Positions 1-6,115 of a DNA stretch of 6,115 nucleotides are shown one piece after another (the stretch's first letter is position 1; every line of letters starts with the position of its first letter). The notes beneath the pieces are model-generated. The model did no database searches and was not told the origin of the DNA. It saw nothing but the letters and a program-made list of their open reading frames with translations. Source of the stretch: Comamonadaceae bacterium UBA2237 (GTDB lineage Bacteria > Pseudomonadota > Gammaproteobacteria > Burkholderiales > Burkholderiaceae_C); contig DDYJ01000006.1 of the NCBI GenBank assembly GCA_002347905.1, positions 2,777 through 8,891 on the forward strand. Direction: 5' to 3'. A program made the translations under genes and the position numbers.

Positions 1-163
1 GGTAATAGTCTTGGGCCAATACAGGATCAGGATGGCGGATCGCAATAAAGGCAGTCACAAAACACGCCAGCACCACAAGCATGGGCCCTGCGATGACTAA
101 CCACACATGGCCATAGCTCCACCAAGGTAATGATGGCTGCATATCGGTACTTTGAGTTTGCAT
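1..163 (-). CDS. fixH: FixH/CcoH-like cbb3 oxidase assembly protein, N-terminal part (cut by window edge)
   Basis: This is an open frame starting at ATG 163-161 and running off the left edge; 54 codons are visible. The peptide has a short polar N-terminus, then PWWSYGHVWLVIAGP, a single hydrophobic helix (about residues 20-42), and RHPDPVLAQDYY just after it. This is the pattern of the FixH family: a Trp/Pro-rich entry, one membrane helix, then a (T/H)PDP...DYY motif before a periplasmic domain. FixH/CcoH proteins are known to help assemble or stabilise cbb3 oxidase in the membrane; the exact role here is inferred. A GAGG Shine-Dalgarno sequence (173-170) lies inside the end of ccoG, and the start sits 3 nt after the ccoG stop, so the two are probably translationally coupled. 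The remaining roughly two thirds of the protein is outside the window. The family call rests on a short stretch, but the motif and the position after ccoG agree. Confidence 0.85.
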   Translation of the reverse strand, partial: MQTQSTDMQPSLPWWSYGHVWLVIAGPMLVVLACFVTAFIAIRHPDPVLAQDYY

Positions 164-166
164 AAA

Positions 167-1555
167 TTACCTCGGAACGATGAAAACAGATTTTTCAACA
201 AGATAGTCACGCGTATTGGCTGCTTGTATTTCAAATTGAATAGGGTGAGAACCCGCAGGCGACGAGCCGTAAGGAATATCTGCCCGCACAACTACCCATC
301 GAGACTGCGCAGGAGCAACCACCACGTCGGTCTGAGTTTCTATTTTTATATGGGGTAGTCCTTGGACTTTCAATTGGTAGGTCTGCACTTGCTCGGAAGC
401 GTTCATGATTTGCAAGCGGTAGACATTCTCGAGCGTGCCGTCTTCGGTAATTCTAGAAAGAGTCGAGCGATCACGCACCACATCCACTTTAAAGGGTGTG
501 CGCAAACCTAACGACACCAACAACCCAAGAACAATCGCTAACAAAACCATCGTATAAATTTGCACACGTGGGCGCATTACGCGTTGCCATATTTCTCGCG
601 TGCTCCAGTTATTCTTCATAGCATTTTGCGTGGTGTAACGCACCAAGCCTTTTGCGTAGCCCATTTTGTCCATCACGTTGTCGCAGACATCAGCGCATGC
701 ACCACATCCTATGCACTCGTATTGCAATCCTTTTCGTATATCTATGCCTGTCGGGCAAACTTGCACGCACAAGGTGCAATCTATGCAGGAGCCCAGGTGC
801 GCAGCGGCAGGGTCGGCATGGTGTGAGCGCCCCCCACGTGGCTCTCCACGTTTTTCGTCATAGGTGACGATCAAGGTGTCATGGTCAAACATTGCGCTTT
901 GAAAGCGCGCGTAGGGACACATGTATTTGCAAACTTGCTCGCGCATAAAGCCTGCATTGCCATAGGTTGCAAAGCCATAAAAGAACACCCAAAACAATTC
1001 CCAACCACCCATGGTGGTGTGGAAAAATTCCATACCAAGCTCACGTATGGGCGTGAAGTAACCCACAAAAGTAAAACCTGTCCAAATCGACAAACTGATC
1101 CACAAAAAATGTTTGTACCATTTCTTCACTAATTTTTCGAGCGAGAAATTGGCATCATCTAATCGGATGCGTGCTGAGCGATCACCTTCTACCTTACGCT
1201 CTATCCACAAAAATATTTCGCTGTACACCGTTTGTGGGCAGGCATAGCCGCACCACAACCGACCAGCGACAGCGGTAAACAAGAACAGCGACAACGCACT
1301 AACCACCAATAAGCCCGTGAGGTAAATGAAATCCTGCGGATAGAGTACTAAACCAAATATGTAAAACCGCCTAGACGCCAAATCAAACAAAACTGCTTGG
1401 CGTGCACCCCACTCCATCCATGGTAAGCCATAGAAAATAACTTGCGTGATGGCAACGAAAATCCAACGCCAATAGGCAAAGACGCCTTCTACTGAGCGGG
1501 GATAAATTTTCTTTGATGCCGCATACAGCGACACCAAGGTTTCTTCTTTGGACAA
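167..1555 (-). CDS. ccoG: CcoG (FixG/RdxA): membrane polyferredoxin-type cupric reductase for cbb3 oxidase assembly
   Basis: The protein has 462 residues, normal for the family. Membrane helices lie at about 31-46, 76-97, 148-168, 184-200 and 331-350. Cysteine pairs CGYACP (102, 106) and CKYMCP (209, 213) flank the membrane part. They are followed by two 4Fe-4S ferredoxin-type motifs: C257, C260, C263, C267 (ending in CP) and C281, C284, C287, C291. After the last helix, residues 355-462 form the periplasmic beta-rich domain usual for CcoG. CcoG is known to reduce Cu(II) to Cu(I) so that copper can be loaded into the CuB site of CcoN, and its position directly after ccoP supports this. The start is TTG at 1555, separated by one base from the ccoP stop. 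An in-frame TGA at 1564-1562 prevents further extension, no ATG exists before residue 47, and no clear Shine-Dalgarno is visible, so translation probably depends on coupling to ccoP. A TTG or GTG at residues 7-8 (1537, 1534) is an alternative start. All iron-sulphur ligands are present. Confidence 0.97.
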   Translation of the reverse strand: MSKEETLVSLYAASKKIYPRSVEGVFAYWRWIFVAITQVIFYGLPWMEWGARQAVLFDLASRRFYIFGLVLYPQDFIYLTGLLVVSALSLFLFTAVAGRLWCGYACPQTVYSEIFLWIERKVEGDRSARIRLDDANFSLEKLVKKWYKHFLWISLSIWTGFTFVGYFTPIRELGMEFFHTTMGGWELFWVFFYGFATYGNAGFMREQVCKYMCPYARFQSAMFDHDTLIVTYDEKRGEPRGGRSHHADPAAAHLGSCIDCTLCVQVCPTGIDIRKGLQYECIGCGACADVCDNVMDKMGYAKGLVRYTTQNAMKNNWSTREIWQRVMRPRVQIYTMVLLAIVLGLLVSLGLRTPFKVDVVRDRSTLSRITEDGTLENVYRLQIMNASEQVQTYQLKVQGLPHIKIETQTDVVVAPAQSRWVVVRADIPYGSSPAGSHPIQFEIQAANTRDYLVEKSVFIVPR

Positions 1556-1556
1556 A

Positions 1557-2474
1557 TTATTTCACTACAGGTTTGTTAGTGAAGCCCCACACATAGGCAG
1601 TCAACACATGAATTTGCGAGGGTGTTAAGCGACCTTCTTGTGCAGGCATTTGGTTAATTTTTCCAGCATTCACCATAGAGGCGATAGCCTCTTCGCCCCA
1701 ACCATGTAACCAAATTTTGTCGGTCAAATTAGCAGAGCCCAAGGCTTGGTTGCCTTTACCGTCTGCGCCATGGCACGCAGCACATGCGCCAAACTTGGCT
1801 TGGCCTAAAGCTGCGCGGACTGAATCGTGCGGGCTGCCAGACATACTCAGCACATAGTGCGCAACATTGCGAACGTCTTCTGGCGTACCGACTGTTGCGG
1901 CCATGGGTGGCATTTGTCCAATACGTCCTTTGGTGATAGTTTCTTTAATCTTGTCAGGGCTACCGCCATGCAACCAATCTTTGTCTGTGAGGTTGGGAAA
2001 TCCTTTGGAGCCTCTTGCATCAGAGCCATGGCACTGCGCGCAGTTGTTCATGAACAAGCGCTCGCCCACTGCCATCGCTTTGGGGTCCCCTGCCAATTGC
2101 TCTGGTGCTTGTGCATCAAACGCTGCGTAAATAGGCTCTAACGCCTTATTTGCTTGGGCGATTTCTTGGTCGTATTCGTTTTGCGAAGTCCAACCGAGTT
2201 GACCACCGAAGCTACCCAAACCTGGGTAGGCGATGTAATAAAACACCGCGAACACCATCGTCAAAACAAACAACCACAACCACCAACGGGGAAGCGGGTT
2301 GTTCATTTCCTGCAGAGTTTCATCCCATACGTGGCCAGTCGTTAGGTCATCTGGGTTGTGCACATGCACTTTGACTTGCGACGAAAACCACAGCAGCAAG
2401 GCGCAATAGACAATAGCAAGCACCGAGACAACAGCGACAAAGATCGACCAATAGTTGCTAGTGAAATCACTCAT
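1557..2474 (-). CDS. ccoP: CcoP: di-haem cytochrome c subunit of cbb3 oxidase
   Basis: The protein has 305 residues, the usual CcoP size. Residues 8-30 and 64-82 are membrane helices, matching the two-helix FixP N-terminal domain. Two periplasmic cytochrome c domains follow. The first has CAQCH at 145-149 with the axial Met in QMPP (M188). The second has CAACH at 231-235 with the axial Met in QMPA (M276). Each domain carries the repeated NLTDK..WLHG segment (residues 161-169 and 249-257), showing an internal duplication typical of CcoP. The subunit accepts electrons from soluble or membrane cytochromes c and passes them through CcoO to CcoN. The start ATG at 2474 follows an AAAGGA Shine-Dalgarno (2488-2483) located inside the end of ccoQ; the gap to ccoQ is 3 nt. 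The gene ends in TAA, one base before the TTG start of ccoG. Nothing is truncated or missing. Confidence 0.98.
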   Translation of the reverse strand: MSDFTSNYWSIFVAVVSVLAIVYCALLLWFSSQVKVHVHNPDDLTTGHVWDETLQEMNNPLPRWWLWLFVLTMVFAVFYYIAYPGLGSFGGQLGWTSQNEYDQEIAQANKALEPIYAAFDAQAPEQLAGDPKAMAVGERLFMNNCAQCHGSDARGSKGFPNLTDKDWLHGGSPDKIKETITKGRIGQMPPMAATVGTPEDVRNVAHYVLSMSGSPHDSVRAALGQAKFGACAACHGADGKGNQALGSANLTDKIWLHGWGEEAIASMVNAGKINQMPAQEGRLTPSQIHVLTAYVWGFTNKPVVK

Positions 2475-2477
2475 GGT

Positions 2478-2642
2478 TCAATTCCTTTGGGAGGGTTTGG
2501 GGCCTTCGTCGAGGTCTAAGGGAAGTCTTGCGGCCTCCTCAAAATCTTGCTGATTGCGCTTGGAGAAGGCCCAAACCAAGATGCCGATAAACACAAGAAA
2601 TGAAACGACTGTGGTGAGGGCGCGTAGATCATTGATATCCAT
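2478..2642 (-). CDS. ccoQ: CcoQ/FixQ: small membrane subunit of cbb3 oxidase
   Basis: This 54-residue peptide is easily missed by length cut-offs. It runs from ATG 2642 to TGA 2478 and begins MDINDLRALTTV. A single hydrophobic helix covers about residues 9-26 and ends in WAFSKRNQQDFEEAARLPL. Helix, then a basic stretch, then (D)FEEAA with an acidic/proline tail is the CcoQ (FixQ) pattern. CcoQ is not catalytic; in other bacteria it stabilises the oxidase or supports association of CcoP with the CcoNO core. An AGAGG Shine-Dalgarno (2653-2649) stands 6 nt before the start. The gene lies 11 nt after ccoO and 3 nt before ccoP, the standard ccoNOQP order. The short length and variable family make the motif evidence modest, but size, helix and position together are decisive. 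Confidence 0.95.
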   Translation of the reverse strand: MDINDLRALTTVVSFLVFIGILVWAFSKRNQQDFEEAARLPLDLDEGPKPSQRN

Positions 2643-2653
2643 ACTTTGCCTCT

Positions 2654-3277
2654 TTATTTCAAAGCCAAGCCAAGCATTTGCAAATACGCGATGAGCGCTT
2701 GCATTTCGGTTTTGCCTGATACTTCTTCGACTGACTTGGTGATCTCTTGGTCGCTGTAAGGAACACCAACCTTACGCAACGCCGCCATATGCGCTGGCAT
2801 TTGCGATGCATTTACCAAGTTTTGAAGCAACCAAGGGTAAGCAGGCATATTAGACTCAGGCACCAAATCACGGGGGTTATTCAAATGGGTGGTGTGCCAC
2901 TCATCGCTGTACTTGCCTCCTACACGCGCCAAGTCTGGGCCTGTGCGCTTGCTGCCCCATTGAAACGGATGGTCATAAACCGACTCACCTGCCACGGAGT
3001 AGTGGCCATAACGCAATGTCTCTGCACGGAAAGGACGAATCATTTGCGAGTGGCAGTTGTAACAACCCTCACGCACATAGATATCGCGACCCGCAAGTTG
3101 CAGGGCGGTGTAAGGCACCACGCCAGTGACAGGCTCAGTTGTAGATTTTTGGAAAAACAAAGGCACGATTTCTACCAAGCCGCCGAATGCGACCGAGACC
3201 AAAATCAATACGATCATCAATAAATTACTGGTCTCTACACGCGCGTGCGAAAAACCTTTGGATTGTTCTTCTGACAT
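2654..3277 (-). CDS. ccoO: CcoO: mono-haem cytochrome c subunit of cbb3 oxidase
   Basis: The protein has 207 residues starting [10 protein letters not shown]. One N-terminal membrane anchor (about residues 18-42) is followed by a periplasmic cytochrome c domain. The haem-binding motif CYNCH is at 72-76 within the hallmark [13 protein letters not shown], and the axial Met is M144 in [10 protein letters not shown]. Other CcoO signatures visible are RYGHYS (89-94), the [17 protein letters not shown] segment (109-125) and [10 protein letters not shown] (131-140). The subunit relays electrons from CcoP to the haem b of CcoN. The frame stays open 19 codons further upstream to 3334, but that extension lies within ccoN, has no CcoO-like sequence, and would bypass the strong TAAGGAG Shine-Dalgarno (3290-3284) just before ATG 3277. 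The short start is therefore preferred. The gap from the ccoN stop is 10 nt and to ccoQ 11 nt. The gene is complete and typical. Confidence 0.97.
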   Translation of the reverse strand: MSEEQSKGFSHARVETSNLLMIVLILVSVAFGGLVEIVPLFFQKSTTEPVTGVVPYTALQLAGRDIYVREGCYNCHSQMIRPFRAETLRYGHYSVAGESVYDHPFQWGSKRTGPDLARVGGKYSDEWHTTHLNNPRDLVPESNMPAYPWLLQNLVNASQMPAHMAALRKVGVPYSDQEITKSVEEVSGKTEMQALIAYLQMLGLALK

Positions 3278-3283
3278 CAATAA

Positions 3284-3290
3284 CTCCTTA
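3284..3290 (-). promoter_or_regulatory. Shine-Dalgarno of ccoO, sharing bases with the ccoN stop codon
   Basis: The minus strand reads TAAGGAG from 3290 to 3284, with the ATG of ccoO 6 nt downstream at 3277. The first three bases are also the TAA stop of ccoN, so ribosomes terminating on ccoN stop directly on the ccoO binding site. This fixes the ccoO start at 3277 and suggests coupled translation of the CcoN and CcoO subunits. Confidence 0.85.
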
Positions 3291-4715
3291 GGCGTGCACT
3301 GGGGTGGGAATAGAGACCAATGGCGCCTCACCATGCAAGGCTGTTTTGATCACATTCCACAACATGATCAACATGCCTCCTAGATAGAGCAAACCACCTG
3401 CAAATCGGATGACATAGAAGGGGTAAGTTGCTTTGACAGACTCCACAAAGGTATAAGTCAAAGTACCGTCTTCGTTGATGGCGCGCCACATCAAACCTTG
3501 CATCACACCGGCAATCCACATCGCAGCGATGTAGAGCACGATGCCAATCGTTGCCATCCAAAAGTGCAACTCAATCGCAGGCACGCTGTACATTTTTTTC
3601 TGACCAAATAACTTGGGAATCAAGAAGTACAAAGAACCCATCGATACCAAGCCTACCCAACCCAAGGCGCCAGAATGTACATGGCCAACGGTCCAGTCGG
3701 TGTAGTGGCTTAAGGCGTTCACTGTTTTGATCGCCATCATGGGACCTTCGAAGGTCGACATGCCGTAGAAAGACAAAGAGACGATCAAGAAACGCAAGAC
3801 GGGATCATCGCGCAATTTGTGCCATGCACCCGACAAGGTCATGATGCCGTTGATCATCCCGCCCCAACTCGGCGCCAACAACACCAAAGAGAAAACCATG
3901 CCCAAGGACTGCGTCCAATCAGGCAATGCGGTGTAGTGCAAATGGTGAGGACCCGCCCACATATAAGTGAAGATCAAAGCCCAAAAGTGCACGATCGATA
4001 AGCGGTACGAATACACAGGGCGCTCAGCTTGTTTAGGGATGAAGTAATACATCATGCCCAGGAAGCCAGCCGTCAAAAAGAAACCGACGGCATTGTGTCC
4101 ATACCACCACTGGATCATGGCGTCTTGGGCGCCTGCGTAAGCAGAGTAAGACTTCATCCAACCAGCAGGAATCGCGGCGCTGTTGACGATGTGTAACAAC
4201 GCCACGGCAATGATGAAAGCGCCAAAGAACCAGTTGGCGACGTAAATGTGTTTGACCTTGCGAATACCTAAAGTTCCAAAGAAAACAATGGCGTAAGACA
4301 CCCACACCACAGCGATCAAGATATCAATCGGCCATTCGAGCTCTGCATATTCCTTACCTTGGGTATAGCCCAAAGGCAGACTGATAGCCGCGGCCAAAAT
4401 GACCAACTGCCAACCCCAAAAGGTCACACCCGCCAATTTGGGTAAAAACAAGGCGGTATTGCAGGTGCGTTGCACTACGTAGTAACTGGTGGCAAACAAT
4501 GCCGAGCCGCCGAAGGCAAAAATTACCGCATTGGTATGCAAAGGACGTAAGCGACCGTATGTGAGCCATGGAATGCCGAAGTTCAGTTCTGGCCAAGCTA
4601 ATTGGGACGCGATCAACACGCCCACCAACATGCCAACCACACCCCATACGACCGCCATGATGGAAAACTGGCGGACAACGGTGTCGCTGTATACGGCTTG
4701 ATCTGTTTGGTTCAT
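3288..4715 (-). CDS. ccoN: CcoN: catalytic subunit I of cbb3-type cytochrome c oxidase
   Basis: The protein has 475 residues and about twelve membrane helices, and is a C-family haem-copper oxidase subunit. It reduces oxygen to water with high affinity and pumps protons across the inner membrane. Visible ligands are H60 (RLRPLHTNA) and H347 for the low-spin haem b, H345 (GHVHSG) for haem b3, and H207 (WWYGHNAV), H257 and H258 (GPHHLHY) for CuB. Y251 (FTYMWAG) lies where C-family enzymes have the Tyr cross-linked to a CuB His. E323 (STFEGPM) is the conserved proton-route glutamate, and E122 ([11 protein letters not shown]) is in the region that binds calcium near the haem propionates. From memory, these positions coincide with the numbering of the structurally characterised Pseudomonas stutzeri enzyme. 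The start ATG 4715 has an AAAGG Shine-Dalgarno (4726-4722) 6 nt upstream. It is the first gene after the 60-nt gap carrying an FNR-type box, so it probably begins an oxygen-regulated transcript. Confidence 0.99.
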   Translation of the reverse strand: MNQTDQAVYSDTVVRQFSIMAVVWGVVGMLVGVLIASQLAWPELNFGIPWLTYGRLRPLHTNAVIFAFGGSALFATSYYVVQRTCNTALFLPKLAGVTFWGWQLVILAAAISLPLGYTQGKEYAELEWPIDILIAVVWVSYAIVFFGTLGIRKVKHIYVANWFFGAFIIAVALLHIVNSAAIPAGWMKSYSAYAGAQDAMIQWWYGHNAVGFFLTAGFLGMMYYFIPKQAERPVYSYRLSIVHFWALIFTYMWAGPHHLHYTALPDWTQSLGMVFSLVLLAPSWGGMINGIMTLSGAWHKLRDDPVLRFLIVSLSFYGMSTFEGPMMAIKTVNALSHYTDWTVGHVHSGALGWVGLVSMGSLYFLIPKLFGQKKMYSVPAIELHFWMATIGIVLYIAAMWIAGVMQGLMWRAINEDGTLTYTFVESVKATYPFYVIRFAGGLLYLGGMLIMLWNVIKTALHGEAPLVSIPTPVHA

Positions 4716-4737
4716 GTGAAACCTTTCATTTACACAA

Positions 4738-4743
4738 ATTGTC
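4738..4743 (-). promoter_or_regulatory. Candidate -10 element of the ccoN promoter
   Basis: On the minus strand positions 4743-4738 read GACAAT, matching TATAAT at four of six positions including the last three. It sits exactly where the -10 hexamer of a class II FNR-dependent promoter would fall if the box centred at 4772.5 is at -41.5. The implied transcript start is an A at about 4731, giving a leader of about 16 nt that still contains the ccoN Shine-Dalgarno. There is no separate good -35 element, as expected for an activator-dependent promoter. The placement is inference from spacing. Confidence 0.5.
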
Positions 4744-4765
4744 GCGAAAGGTGGGAATGCGCTAT

Positions 4766-4779
4766 TTGATATATGTCAA
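4766..4779 (-). promoter_or_regulatory. FNR/ANR-type operator upstream of ccoN
   Basis: The minus strand from 4779 to 4766 reads TTGAC-ATAT-ATCAA. The FNR-family consensus is TTGAT-N4-ATCAA, so nine of ten defined bases match, and the C variant in the first half is common in FNR/ANR/FnrL sites. The site lies in the only intergenic gap and overlaps the TGA stop of ccoS (4778-4776). cbb3 operons are known targets of FNR-family regulators, which activate them when oxygen falls. The centre is about 57 nt from the ccoN start, compatible with a class II activator position. Confidence 0.8.
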
Positions 4780-4913
4780 TCGTCCCGCAATATGCGCTCG
4801 GCTTCCTGCTCTAAATCTTCAAATTGCCCTCTGTCCACAGCCCACCAAAGGCCTAGCAAGATGACCAACACCAACAAGACAGATAAAGGGATTAACAGAT
4901 ACAAACTGTCCAT
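4776..4913 (-). CDS. ccoS: CcoS: small cbb3 oxidase maturation protein
   Basis: This is a 45-residue peptide starting MDSLYLLIPLSV. One membrane helix (about residues 4-24) is followed by WWAVDRGQFEDLEQEAERIL and an acidic end. The SLYLLIPLS start, the WWAV..GQF(E/D)DLE motif and the Asp-rich tail are typical of CcoS (FixS). CcoS is known to be needed for inserting redox cofactors (haem b, CuB) into CcoN; its detailed mechanism is unsettled. The reading frame is open to 5000, giving a 74-residue version. That extra part overlaps ccoI antisense to nothing useful, lacks family resemblance, and sits before the AAGGA Shine-Dalgarno at 4925-4921, so ATG 4913 is chosen. The gene starts 2 nt after the ccoI stop, suggesting coupled translation, and its stop codon overlaps the FNR-type box of ccoN. 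Confidence 0.95.
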   Translation of the reverse strand: MDSLYLLIPLSVLLVLVILLGLWWAVDRGQFEDLEQEAERILRDD

Positions 4914-4915
4914 CG

Positions 4916-6115
4916 TCAGTTCCTTGTCAGGAATGAGAGGCGCAAAGCATTGAGAACCACACCCAATGAACTCATTGCCATACCCAATCCCGCCAGCCAA
5001 GCAGGCAGTAAACCCATTACGGCCAAAGGAACGCAGACGGCGTTGTAGACCGCGGCCCAGGCGAGATTTTGTTTCACGATGCGTAATGTGCGATGTGCCA
5101 TGTAAATGCTATGCACCACTCTCATCAAACTGTCGCCCATCACCACCAAATCGGCTTTTGATTGCGCCAAAGGCACGGCATGGCCAAATGCTACCGAGAC
5201 GTGTGCAGCAGACAGCACAGGGCCATCGTTGAGTCCATCTCCCACCATGGCAACGCGTGCCCCTTGGGATTGCAGCGTTTGTAGTTTTTGAAGCTTGTCC
5301 TTCGGCGTGCACAAACCTTGGGCGTGTGCAATGTTCAATTGCTTGGCGACGAGTTGCACTGCCTCAGGCTGATCGCCTGATAACAACCACACGTCAATTC
5401 CAGATTTTTTGAGTAACTGCACAGTTTCTGTAGCGTCTGGTCGTATGTCTTCAGCAAACTTCCAACTGCCTAGCCATGCGGTGTCGCTACACAAATGCAC
5501 TTGCGCACTGAGGGCTTCTTGCGGAATGGCTTTGTTTTCTGCTTTGCAAAACTTCAAAGAACCTAAACGCAATTTTTTACCGTCGACCTGCCCTTCAATG
5601 CCTTGGCCCATGAACTCCAAAACAAGATCTGCTGTTTCAGACGACGCAGCACCAGACGTTTCAAAAGCCAACTGAATCGCGCGTGAATAAGGATGCAAGG
5701 AATGCTTAGCCAATACAGCGCCCCAAGCCAATACGCGCTCAGCCGACATGCCTGTCGCACTCCATGATTGGGTGATGCGTTGGGCATCACGCGTCAACGT
5801 ACCCGTCTTATCAAAAATCAAGGTATCGACTTCGGCCAAAGCTTCCAAGGCTTGCAAGTGGCGCACCAAAACGCCTTGCCGCGCTAGCGTGCCCGACGCA
5901 GCCAACATGGCGGCAGGCGTAGCGAGTGACAAAGCGCAAGGACATGTGACGATCAACACCGACACAGCCACCATCAAGGCATGGCTTGGGCTGGTTTGCC
6001 ACCACCATGCTGCAGCGCTTAAAGCCAGCACCAAGACACCCAACAAAAACGGCTTGGCCATTCGGTCTGCAAGTTGGGCCAAACGAGGTTTTTGGATAGA
6101 CGCGCTTTGCATCAA
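4916..6115 (-). CDS. ccoI: CcoI: copper-transporting P1B-type ATPase, C-terminal part (5' end outside window)
   Basis: About 399 residues are visible; the frame is open through the right edge, so the N-terminal metal-binding domain and first helices are missing. The TTG and ATG at the very edge are internal codons, not a start. Residue numbers here count from the window edge. Two membrane helices (about 22-40 and 46-70) carry the ion-binding CPC at 58-60 (TCPCALS). The catalytic part follows: DKTGTLT with the phosphorylated Asp at 102, the P1B-type HP dipeptide at 141-142, GQGIEG (171-175), GDQPE (247-251) and GDGLND (292-297). The last two helices hold YN (357-358) and M379/S382-S383, the metal-coordinating set of Cu(I) ATPases. 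CcoI is known to supply copper for the CuB site of CcoN rather than to give copper resistance, and the ccoS-ccoNOQP neighbourhood supports this subtype. ccoS begins 2 nt after its stop. It could be called CopA-like by sequence alone; context favours CcoI. Confidence 0.95.
   Translation of the reverse strand: MMQSASIQKPRLAQLADRMAKPFLLGVLVLALSAAAWWWQTSPSHALMVAVSVLIVTCPCALSLATPAAMLAASGTLARQGVLVRHLQALEALAEVDTLIFDKTGTLTRDAQRITQSWSATGMSAERVLAWGAVLAKHSLHPYSRAIQLAFETSGAASSETADLVLEFMGQGIEGQVDGKKLRLGSLKFCKAENKAIPQEALSAQVHLCSDTAWLGSWKFAEDIRPDATETVQLLKKSGIDVWLLSGDQPEAVQLVAKQLNIAHAQGLCTPKDKLQKLQTLQSQGARVAMVGDGLNDGPVLSAAHVSVAFGHAVPLAQSKADLVVMGDSLMRVVHSIYMAHRTLRIVKQNLAWAAVYNAVCVPLAVMGLLPAWLAGLGMAMSSLGVVLNALRLSFLTRN
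4921..4925 (-). promoter_or_regulatory. Shine-Dalgarno of ccoS, inside the end of ccoI
   Basis: The minus strand reads AAGGA at 4925-4921, 7 nt before ATG 4913. It lies within the last codons of ccoI, and the ccoI TGA (4918-4916) falls between it and the ccoS start. It decides the short ccoS start over the upstream one at 5000. Confidence 0.75.

Noticed and set aside
97..291. A 64-codon minus-strand frame across the ccoG-fixH junction
   Set aside because: It overlaps the ends of two recognised genes in a third frame and has no hydrophobic or family pattern.
881..1132. Plus-strand open frames opposite ccoG (also around 560-867)
   Set aside because: Their sequences mirror the cysteine-rich and membrane codons of ccoG, and no family resemblance or start signal supports them.
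2631..2645. TTGAT at 2632-2636 as half of a second FNR box before ccoQ
   Set aside because: The partner half-site at the required 4-nt spacing is not there, and the position spans the ccoQ start codon.
2747..3223. A 158-codon open frame on the plus strand opposite ccoO
   Set aside because: It is fully antisense to a clear ccoO with intact haem motif, has no recognisable domain, and shows no ribosome site or promoter; it is a shadow of the coding frame.
4033..4305. Minus-strand out-of-frame ORFs inside ccoN (also 3328-3561, 4354-4647)
   Set aside because: They lie in another frame of a complete, well-conserved ccoN and are Arg/His/Cys-rich, as out-of-frame readings often are.
4716..4775. A terminator between ccoS and ccoN
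   Set aside because: I see no stem-loop followed by a T-run in the 60-nt gap; the only inverted symmetry is the FNR-type box itself.
6108..6115. TTG and ATG at the right edge as a true start for the copper ATPase
   Set aside because: The visible part begins at the helix pair before CPC; P1B ATPases need upstream helices, an actuator domain and usually a metal-binding domain, so the gene must continue beyond the window.

Overview
The window holds one dense, entirely minus-strand gene cluster for a cbb3-type cytochrome c oxidase: the high-affinity, low-oxygen terminal oxidase (C-family haem-copper oxidase) together with its copper-delivery and assembly factors. Transcription runs from the right end of the window to the left. 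The base composition is only moderately GC-rich. The protein styles, the gene order and a CcoI/CcoS pair directly upstream of ccoN fit a betaproteobacterium, most likely of the order Burkholderiales (Comamonadaceae-like). That placement is inference from sequence flavour, and no genus can be named.

In the direction of transcription the layout is as follows. 6115-4916 is the C-terminal part of ccoI, a copper-transporting P1B-type ATPase whose 5' end lies outside the window. 4913-4776 is ccoS, a tiny one-helix assembly protein starting 2 nt after ccoI stops. A 60-nt gap (4775-4716) follows and is the only real intergenic space. It carries a near-perfect FNR/ANR-type box (TTGAC-N4-ATCAA, overlapping the ccoS stop codon) and a plausible -10 element at the right distance. 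4715-3288 is ccoN (catalytic subunit), 3277-2654 ccoO (mono-haem c subunit), 2642-2478 ccoQ (54-residue membrane peptide), 2474-1557 ccoP (di-haem c subunit) and 1555-167 ccoG (membrane iron-sulphur protein, cupric reductase). 163-1 is the start of fixH, cut by the left edge.

The genes form a production line. CcoG reduces Cu(II), CcoI moves Cu(I) across the membrane, CcoS helps cofactor insertion, FixH/CcoH helps subunit assembly, and CcoNOQP form the enzyme. All catalytic-subunit ligands (six His and the Tyr of the active site), both CcoP haem motifs, the CcoO haem motif and all CcoG cysteine clusters are intact. Every junction from ccoN to fixH is 1 to 11 nt long, implying a translationally coupled operon probably induced at low oxygen by an FNR-family regulator.

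I see no RNA genes, mobile elements, CRISPR arrays, repeats or terminators. No gene-free stretch exceeds 60 bases. I found nothing that looks like an undescribed system. The points worth checking are the FNR promoter, the TTG start of ccoG, and two genes (ccoO, ccoS) whose longest reading frames give wrong starts.
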